Below, piece after piece: positions 57,055 through 64,000 of a stretch of 64,000 nucleotides of DNA. The translations under genes and the position numbers were made by a program. The notes under the pieces were generated by a model. That model did not search any database. It was not told the DNA's origin and was given only the letters and a program-made list of their open reading frames with translations. Location: assembly GCF_003668875.1 (NCBI RefSeq), contig NZ_RAWM01000003.1:85943-149942 (forward strand), written 5' to 3'. Source of the DNA: Corallococcus interemptor. Its GTDB lineage: Bacteria > Myxococcota > Myxococcia > Myxococcales > Myxococcaceae. The stretch's first letter is position 1; every line of letters begins with the position of its first letter.

Positions 57055-58836
57055 ATGTCCTTTCTGCATCAGGCGCTGGTGTTCCTGGCCGCCACGGTGG
57101 TCGCCGTGCCCCTCTTCAAGAAGCTGGGGCTGGGCTCCGTGCTGGGCTACCTGGCGGCGGGGGCGGCCATCGGGCCGTATGGCGCGGGCCTCATCTCCGA
57201 CGTGGAGAACATCCTCCACATCGCGGAGCTGGGCGTGGTGCTGCTGCTGTTCGTGATTGGCCTGGAGTTGCAGCCGTCACGTCTGTGGAACCTGCGCCGC
57301 TCCGTGTTCGGCATGGGCGGCGCGCAGGTGGTGCTGACGGGCGTGCTCCTGGGCGGCGTGGGCAAGGCGCTGGGCCTGTCCTGGGGCGCGGCCATCATCG
57401 CGGGCTTCGGCCTGTCGCTGTCCTCCACCGCGTTCGCGCTCCAGCTGCTCGCGGAGAAGAACCAGCTCACCGCCGAGCATGGGCAGCTGGCCTTCGGCAT
57501 CCTCCTGTTCCAGGACCTGGCCGTGATTCCCCTGCTGGCCGCGCTGCCGCTGTTGGGCCGGTCCGACACGCCGTCCACGGAGGCCGGGTGGCTGATGGCC
57601 GTGAAGGCCGTGGGCGCGGTGCTGGTCGTGGTGGTCGCGGGCCGCTACCTCCTGCGGCCGGTGTTCCGCGCGGTGGCGTCCGTGCACAGCCAGGAGCTGT
57701 TCACCGCGACGGCGCTGCTCGTCGTCGTCGGCACCGCGACGCTGGTCAGCGCGGTGGGCCTGTCCATGGCGCTGGGCGCGTTCCTCGCGGGCGTGCTGCT
57801 GTCGGAGTCCGAGTACCGCCACGAGCTGGAGGCGGACATCGAGCCCTTCAAGGGCCTCCTGCTGGGCCTGTTCTTCATCGCCGTGGGCATGTCCTTGAAC
57901 CTGGCGCTGCTCATGCGCGAGCCCTTGCGCGTGCTGGCGCTGGTGCTGGGCCTGACGTTCCTCAAGGCGCTGGTGCTGTACGGACTGGGGCGCGTGGGGC
58001 TGAAGAAGCCGGGCTCCGCGCTGAGCCTGTCGGTGGTGATTTCGCAGGGCGGTGAGTTCGCCTTCGTCCTCTTCTCCCTGGCGGTGTCCTTCCACGTGAT
58101 GGAGCGCGCGCAGGCGGACCTGCTGGTGCTGGTGGTGGGCCTGTCCATGGTGGTGACGCCGTTCCTGTCCGCCATCCACGAGCGCTGGGTGGCGCCGCGC
58201 TTCAAGCACAAGGGCCCGCAGCGCGAGTACGACGTGTCCCCGGAAGAGGACCACCCGGTCATCATCGCGGGCATGGGGCGCGTGGGTCAGGTGGTGGCCC
58301 GTCTGCTGCGCGCGCGCCGCATCGGGTTCACCGCCATCGACGCGAGCGCGGAGCACATCGACTTCATCCAGCGCTTCGGCAACCAGGTGTTCTACGGCGA
58401 CGCGTCCCGGTTGGATTTGCTTCGCGCCGCGCGCGCGGAGAAGGCCAAGGTGTTCGTGCTGGCCATCGACGACATGGCCGCGTCCCTGCGCACCGCGCAG
58501 ATGGTGAAGGAGCACTTCCCGCACCTGACCATCTACGCGCGGGCACGCAACCGCGAGCACGCGTACCGCCTGCTGGACCTGGGCGTCACCCACCTCATCC
58601 GTGAGACGTTCGACGCGAGCCTGACGATGGCCGGCGACGTGCTCCAGGAGCTGGGCCTCACCTTCGCGGAGGCCCGCCGCTCCGTGGAGCGCTTCCGCGA
58701 GCACGACGAGGCCCTGATGCTGGAGAGCGCCAAGGTCTTCAAGGACGAGAAGAAGATGATGGAGGTCATCGTCCGCGCTCGCCGCGAGCTGGAGCTGTTG
58801 TTCGAGAAGGACGAAGCCGAGCAGAAGTCGGCCTGA
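57055..58836 (+). CDS. Kef-type (CPA2) cation/proton antiporter with TrkA-N domain
   Basis: 593 residues. About twelve membrane helices cover residues 1-380. They include GSVLGYLAAGAAIGPYG and the core SLSSTAFALQLLAEKNQLTAEHGQLAFGILLFQDLAVIPLLA, with the QD motif of the ion path. Residues about 400-520 are a TrkA-N (RCK) NAD-binding domain: VIIAGMGRVGQVVARLLRARRIGFTAID. A charged helical tail follows. It exports K+ or Na+ against H+ and is gated by nucleotide or glutathione-type ligands in related KefB/KefC. ATG at 57055 gives the shortest good N-terminus. The stop is 15 bases before the next gene, so the two are likely one operon. Confidence 0.93.
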   Translation: MSFLHQALVFLAATVVAVPLFKKLGLGSVLGYLAAGAAIGPYGAGLISDVENILHIAELGVVLLLFVIGLELQPSRLWNLRRSVFGMGGAQVVLTGVLLGGVGKALGLSWGAAIIAGFGLSLSSTAFALQLLAEKNQLTAEHGQLAFGILLFQDLAVIPLLAALPLLGRSDTPSTEAGWLMAVKAVGAVLVVVVAGRYLLRPVFRAVASVHSQELFTATALLVVVGTATLVSAVGLSMALGAFLAGVLLSESEYRHELEADIEPFKGLLLGLFFIAVGMSLNLALLMREPLRVLALVLGLTFLKALVLYGLGRVGLKKPGSALSLSVVISQGGEFAFVLFSLAVSFHVMERAQADLLVLVVGLSMVVTPFLSAIHERWVAPRFKHKGPQREYDVSPEEDHPVIIAGMGRVGQVVARLLRARRIGFTAIDASAEHIDFIQRFGNQVFYGDASRLDLLRAARAEKAKVFVLAIDDMAASLRTAQMVKEHFPHLTIYARARNREHAYRLLDLGVTHLIRETFDASLTMAGDVLQELGLTFAEARRSVERFREHDEALMLESAKVFKDEKKMMEVIVRARRELELLFEKDEAEQKSA

Positions 58837-58851
58837 GGGGGACGCACGACC

Positions 58852-60153
58852 ATGAGCGCCGACACGAAGTCCTCGCGCCTCTACCTGTGGGTGCTGGCCG
58901 CCATCTTCGCGGGGGGCCTGCTGGGCCACTTCGCGCCGTCCACCGCGGTGAAGCTCAAGCCGCTGGGCGATGGGTTCATCGCGCTGGTGAAGATGCTCAT
59001 CTCCCCGGTCATCTTCCTGACCGTGGTGCTGGGCGTGGCCAACGTGGCGGACATGAAGAAGGTGGGCCGGGTGGGCGGCAAGGCGCTGCTCTACTTCGAG
59101 GTCATCTCCACGTTCGCGCTCGTCATCGGCGCGGTGGTGGTGACGGTGCTCAAGCCGGGCTCCGGCTTCAACGTGGACCCTCGCACGCTGGACGCGAGCG
59201 CCGTGGCCCGCTTCGCCCAGCAGGCCCATGACCAGTCCACCCTGGGCTTCCTGCTGCACATCATCCCGCGCACCTTCGTGGACGCCTTCACCGGCGAGGG
59301 CGACCTGCTCCAGGTGCTGCTCTTGGCGCTCTTGTTCGGCTTCTCGCTGACGGCCATTGGCCCCGTGGCGAAGCCCGTGGTCGTCCTCTTCGAGGCGCTG
59401 TCCAAGGCCTTCTTCCACATGATTGGCACGGTGATGAAGCTGGCGCCCATTGGCGCGGGCGCGTCCATGGCCTTCACCCTGGGCGCCTACGGCATCACCA
59501 GCCTGGGGCCGCTCTTGCGCCTGATGGGCTGCTTCTATCTGGCGTGCGTGCTCTTCGTCGTGGTGGTGCTGGGGCTCGTCGCGCGGGTGACGGGCTTCTC
59601 CATCCTGAAGTTCCTGCGCTACATCCGCGCGGAGCTGTTCCTGGTGCTGGGCACGTCGTCGTCCGAGTCCGCGCTGGTGCCGCTGATGCAGAAGCTGGAG
59701 CGGCTGGGCTGCTCCAGGTCCGTGGTGGGGCTGGTGGTGCCCAGCGGATACTCGTTCAACCTGGACGGCACCAACATCTACCTCACCATGGCGGCGCTCT
59801 TCGTGGCGCAGGCGCTCAACGTGGACCTGACTTTCACTCAGACAGCGACGCTGCTGGGCGTGGCGATGCTCACGTCCAAGGGCGCCTCCGGCGTGACGGG
59901 CGCGGGCTTCATCACCCTGGCCGCCACGCTGGCGGTGGTGCCGTCCGTGCCGGTGGCGGGGCTGGCGCTCATCCTGGGCATCGACCGGTTCATGAGCGAG
60001 GCGCGCGCGCTCACCAACTTCATTGGCAACGGCGTGGCCAGCATCGTCGTGTCCCGCTGGGAGAACGAGCTGGACCGCGAGCGGCTGCGCGCGGAGCTCA
60101 ACGGCGTGCCCTCCCCCGAGGCTCCGCCCGCCGACGCGGGCACGGCCGCCTGA
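58852..60153 (+). CDS. dicarboxylate/amino acid:cation symporter (DAACS family)
   Basis: 433 residues. The GltP/DctA fold is evident: [29 protein letters not shown] near 37-65, [20 protein letters not shown] (the Ser-rich HP1 loop) near 263, [26 protein letters not shown] (the NMDGT-like motif, here NLDGT) and [21 protein letters not shown] near 342, the HP2 loop. It imports C4-dicarboxylates or acidic amino acids with H+ or Na+. AGGGGGACGCACGACC precedes the ATG. It follows the Kef antiporter closely, so ion and solute handling are probably co-expressed. Confidence 0.95.
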   Translation: MSADTKSSRLYLWVLAAIFAGGLLGHFAPSTAVKLKPLGDGFIALVKMLISPVIFLTVVLGVANVADMKKVGRVGGKALLYFEVISTFALVIGAVVVTVLKPGSGFNVDPRTLDASAVARFAQQAHDQSTLGFLLHIIPRTFVDAFTGEGDLLQVLLLALLFGFSLTAIGPVAKPVVVLFEALSKAFFHMIGTVMKLAPIGAGASMAFTLGAYGITSLGPLLRLMGCFYLACVLFVVVVLGLVARVTGFSILKFLRYIRAELFLVLGTSSSESALVPLMQKLERLGCSRSVVGLVVPSGYSFNLDGTNIYLTMAALFVAQALNVDLTFTQTATLLGVAMLTSKGASGVTGAGFITLAATLAVVPSVPVAGLALILGIDRFMSEARALTNFIGNGVASIVVSRWENELDRERLRAELNGVPSPEAPPADAGTAA

Positions 60154-60323
60154 TCAGCTTTGATTGCGGGGGAGCACGGCGCATGCCACCTGCCTTGAAA
60201 GGCCGTGGATCCGTCGTGCCCCCAAAGCCTCCGGGGCATCCTGCCCCCGCCGGGGCAATGTGCCCCAGGCGAGCATGGCCATCCCGCCCCGCGTCTGGCA
60301 GCGCCCCGCTCTGGGGCGTGTGT

Positions 60324-60339
60324 TGGCATGGCCAATGCT
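60324..60339 (+). promoter_or_regulatory. sigma-54-like promoter
   Basis: TGGCATGGCCAATGCT has GG and GC exactly ten bases apart, the -24/-12 elements of a sigma-54 promoter (consensus TGGCAC-N5-TTGC), with only small departures. It lies 70 bases before the small exported protein gene at 60409. A sigma-54-type activator is encoded 1.8 kb downstream (62163-63533) in the same direction, so it may be the controller. Confidence 0.55.
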
Positions 60340-60408
60340 CTGGCCCCTGGTCAGCCCCGCACCCCACACCCCACTTCACACCTCGCGGGTCTGATCCGGA
60401 GTCTCTCC

Positions 60409-60603
60409 ATGAAGCGCACGTCCGCCCTGGTCCTCGGTCTGTCCCTGTCCCTCGCCTCCGGCGCCTTCGCCGCCGAGTCCAAGCCCGCCGCCAAGAGCGC
60501 GCCCGCCGCCCAGGCGAAGGCCGGCGCCAAGGCGAAGAAGGCGAAGACGGGCGCCACCCAGAAGGCCCCCGCCGCTCCGGCCGAAGGCTCGGGCAGCAAC
60601 TAG
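60409..60603 (+). CDS. small exported Ala/Lys-rich protein
   Basis: 64 residues. A signal peptide (MKRTSALVLGLSLSLASGAFA|AE) is followed by about 42 residues of Ala, Lys and Pro (KPAAKSAPAAQAKAGAKAKKA, APAAPAEGSGSN). No Cys, no fold expected. Similar AK-rich exported peptides occur near two-component genes in myxobacteria, I believe, but their role is unknown. A sigma-54-like promoter lies upstream. It could be a periplasmic sensor partner, a wall-binding peptide or a stress product. ATG at 60409 follows CGGAGTCTCTCC. Confidence 0.7.
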   Translation: MKRTSALVLGLSLSLASGAFAAESKPAAKSAPAAQAKAGAKAKKAKTGATQKAPAAPAEGSGSN

Positions 60604-60702
60604 CCACACGCAGTCGTGACGCAGCACCCGCGGTACCCGTAGCGTACCTCCCCGGTCCGTGTGTTCCTTCCCCCTCACGCACGAACCGGGGGTTGCCTCT
60701 TC

Positions 60703-62162
60703 GTGAAGCTCGCTCGCAAGTTCACCCTGGCCCTGGTGCTCCTCGCCGTCGCGGTGATGGCCGGACTGCAGGCGTTCCAGGTCAACCGGGAGCTCGCCCG
60801 GTCGGAAATCGACACGCAGCACGACCACCGCCTGCTCGGCCACACGCTGGCAGGTTCCATTGGCAAGGCGTGGCAGCTGGCGGGCGAGTCCGAGGCGCTC
60901 ACGCTGCTCAACCAGGCCAACCGCTTCCAGGAGCAGGTGCGGCTGCGCTGGGTGTGGCTGGACGGAGGCCCCGGCTCGGGCTTCGCGCCGGCGCTGCCCC
61001 CGGCCCTGCTGCTCAGCCTGCGCGCGGGCAACGACGGCTGGCTGATGGACAACTCCAGCAGCCCCGGCGTGCTGCGCTCGTACACGCCGGTGTTCCTGGG
61101 CCGGCGCATGGGCGCCATTGAAATCACCGAGTCCATGTCCGAGCAGGAGCAGCACGTGCGCACCACCGTGGTGGGCACCTTCATCGCCACGGCGGCGCTG
61201 TCCTTCTTCTTCCTGCTGGCCGCCATGGCCATGGGCCGCAGGCTGGTGGGCCGGCCCGTGGAGCAGCTGGTGCACCTGGCGGGGCGGATTGGCGAGGGCG
61301 ACCTCACCGCGCGCGTGCCCCTGCGGCGCGAGCACGGCGACGAACTGACGACGCTGGCGGTGGCCATGAACCGGATGGGTGAACAGCTGGAGGAGACGCG
61401 CGCGAGGCTGGCGTCGGAGACGGCGGCGCGCCTGCGCACGGTGGAGCACCTGCGGCACGCGGACCGGCTCACCACGGTGGGCAAGCTCGCGTCCGGCGTG
61501 GCGCACGAGCTGGGCACGCCGCTCAACGTCGTGATGGGCCGCGCGAAGATGGTGTCCTCCGGCGAGGCGGAGGGCGACGAGGTGAACGAGTGCGCCCGCA
61601 TCATCTTCCAGCAGGCGCAGCACATGACCGGCATCATCCGGCAGCTGCTGGACTTCGCGCGCAGGCGCACCCCGTCACGCGCGCCGGAGGACCTGTCGCT
61701 GCTGGCCGAGCGCACGCTGTCGCTGCTCAAGCCCATGGCCACGAAGCGGGGCGTGACGCTGTCCCAGGAGGTGCCCGCGGGCTTCACCGTGGAGGTGGAC
61801 GCGGGGCAGATGCAGCAGGTGCTCACCAACCTGGTGATGAACGGGCTCCACGCCATGGCCCGGCCCGGCACCCTGCGGGTGCGCGTGCAGGTGCTGCGCG
61901 CCACGCCCCCCGCGGACGTGGGCGGCGCGGAGCAGGAATGGGTGCGGCTGGACGTGGAGGACGAGGGAACGGGCATTCCCGCGGACGTGCTGCCCCACGT
62001 CTTCGAGCCCTTCTTCACCACCAAGGACGTGGGCGAGGGAACGGGGCTCGGATTGTCCGTCTCCTATGGGATGGTGCGGGACCACGGCGGCTGGATTGAC
62101 GTGAAAAGCGAGCCGGGCCGTGGGAGTTGTTTCTCCATCTACCTGCCGCCGGGGACGCACGC

Positions 62163-62181
<19 letters not shown>
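60703..62181 (+). CDS. membrane sensor histidine kinase of an NtrC-type pair
   Basis: 492 residues from a GTG start. TM1 lies at about 7-27 and TM2 at about 163-187, with a small periplasmic domain between (30-160). A HAMP linker follows (LVGRPVEQLVHLAGRIGEGDLTARVPL), then HisKA with H-box KLASGVAHELGTPLNVVMGRAK near 264-285, and an ATPase domain with N-box NLVMNGLHAM, G1 VEDEGTGIP, and G2 GEGTGLGLSVSYGMVRDHGG. It phosphorylates the downstream regulator, whose start lies inside its end (19-base overlap). Coupling of the pair is therefore certain in arrangement. Confidence 0.92.
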
Positions 62182-63532
<1,351 letters not shown>

Positions 63533-63533
<1 letters not shown>

Positions 63534-63593
63534 CTGGGAACGGGGACAGGGCGCACCTCCCCCCCTGGGTGGCGTCCGCCCCGTTTTCCCAGC
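63533..63593 (+). terminator. strong terminator hairpin
   Basis: GCTGGGAACGGGG (63533-63545) pairs with CCCCGTTTTCCCAGC (63579-63593), and inner G/C pairs extend the stem. It overlaps the stop codon of the NtrC-type gene and ends that operon. A T-run of four lies inside the right arm. Confidence 0.75.
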
Positions 63594-63984
63594 ACCTGGG
63601 AGACCCTGGAGCATCCGCTCCGGCCACAACCCTCCGTCGTGGACACAAGTCGCCTTCACCCCCTGGGGCGTGCCCCCGTCTGGCCTTCCGCGGGGTATGG
63701 TTCCGGGAGGATGCGCCCCGTCCCTGTCCAGAGCCGAGTCTTCTGTCGCGTGGCGGACCTCGCGCGCGGCGTGGGCGACAAGAACGTGACGGACCCGTTC
63801 CCTCCTGGAGGTTCCTGCCTACCCTCGGAAATCCACGAGTCCCCGTTTCGCGTAAACAGGCGGTCAGGGTGCCCGCCGCTGTCCTGCTTCCGTGTTCCGG
63901 CGATGAAGCCGGGCACGCTCCGCGGTACCGCAGTGTTTTCGACCTGAAGGAACCCGTCCCCCGCCTCCCAACCACGACCCGCCG
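63594..63984. other. 391-base gap with no gene seen
   Basis: Frames here are short or of poor composition. The part 63841-63945 is less GC-rich (CCGTTTCGCGTAAACAGG, GTGTTTTCGACC) and probably holds the promoter of the gene that starts at the right edge. Confidence 0.35.
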
Positions 63985-64000
63985 ATGGCCCAAGCTCCCG
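63985..64000 (+). CDS. possible start of a gene cut by the window edge
   Basis: ATGGCCCAAGCTCCCG would code MAQAP and then leave the window. The preceding AAGGAACCCG stretch is about 38 bases away, so the ribosome site is not convincing. Listed only because a plus-strand gene is expected here; nothing can be said about function. Confidence 0.25.

Noticed and set aside
57277..59418. A 713-residue minus-strand frame opposite the Kef antiporter and symporter
   Set aside because: Composition is Gln/His/Arg-rich nonsense typical of antisense to GC-rich genes, with no motif.

Overview
The window is about 70 percent G+C and densely coded. It carries gene types typical of Myxococcota: CheA and CheR fusions, a KaiC-like ATPase paired with a lone receiver, NtrC-type two-component pairs, Cys-rich surface proteins and many lipoproteins. 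I infer a Myxococcaceae chromosome, most like Corallococcus or Myxococcus, from content and style rather than from any database match. I saw no rRNA or tRNA gene, CRISPR array, transposase or integrase, so it reads as ordinary chromosome with a few accessory-looking genes.

Layout. 1-9900: the end of an unknown gene, a CPA1 Na+/H+ antiporter, a lipoprotein with EF-hand-like and leucine-rich-like repeats whose frame lacks a proper stop, an SRPBCC/2OG-oxygenase pair on the minus strand, a secreted carbohydrate-binding di-heme protein, and a KaiC-like/receiver pair. 10000-23000: hypothetical proteins, a duplicated 968-residue secreted protein, a membrane-associated GTPase whose end overlaps a convergent M23 peptidase, a TetR/sterol-desaturase pair behind a perfect palindrome, pgi, a small lipoprotein/Cys-rich pair, a NodS-like methyltransferase, an SDR and a WGR-like protein. 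23000-32000, minus strand: cydAB, a small membrane-protein pair, an ADP-ribosylglycohydrolase-like gene, and ATP synthase genes atpG, atpD and atpC. The ATP synthase genes are interrupted by a hairpin-bearing gap and by a secreted-protein gene, and no atpA precedes atpG.

32000-45600: a YdcF/SanA-like protein, a small acidic protein, a SUKH (SMI1/KNR4) protein with a histone H1-like Lys/Ala tail, a thioredoxin, an ABC exporter, a double universal stress protein, CsbD, a six-TM chemoreceptor-like protein, a VOC protein, an overlapping dGTPase/nucleotidyltransferase operon and a CrtI-like desaturase. 45800-55200: a complete chemosensory operon (CheW, CheR-TPR, CheW, CHASE3-type MCP, CheA-receiver, CheB) with Wsp-like architecture but no diguanylate cyclase, followed by a soluble PAS/GAF histidine kinase. 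55200-64000: a divergent LysR/SDR pair, a Kef-type antiporter, a dicarboxylate/amino acid symporter, a tiny exported Ala/Lys-rich protein behind a sigma-54-like promoter, and a histidine kinase/NtrC-type regulator pair.

The strongest candidates for something undescribed are the SUKH/H1-tail fusion (33368-34759), the dGTPase/nucleotidyltransferase operon (41684-43970) as a possible nucleotide-depletion or defence module, the Wsp-like operon with no GGDEF output, and the glucan-binding di-heme enzyme (5526-7793).
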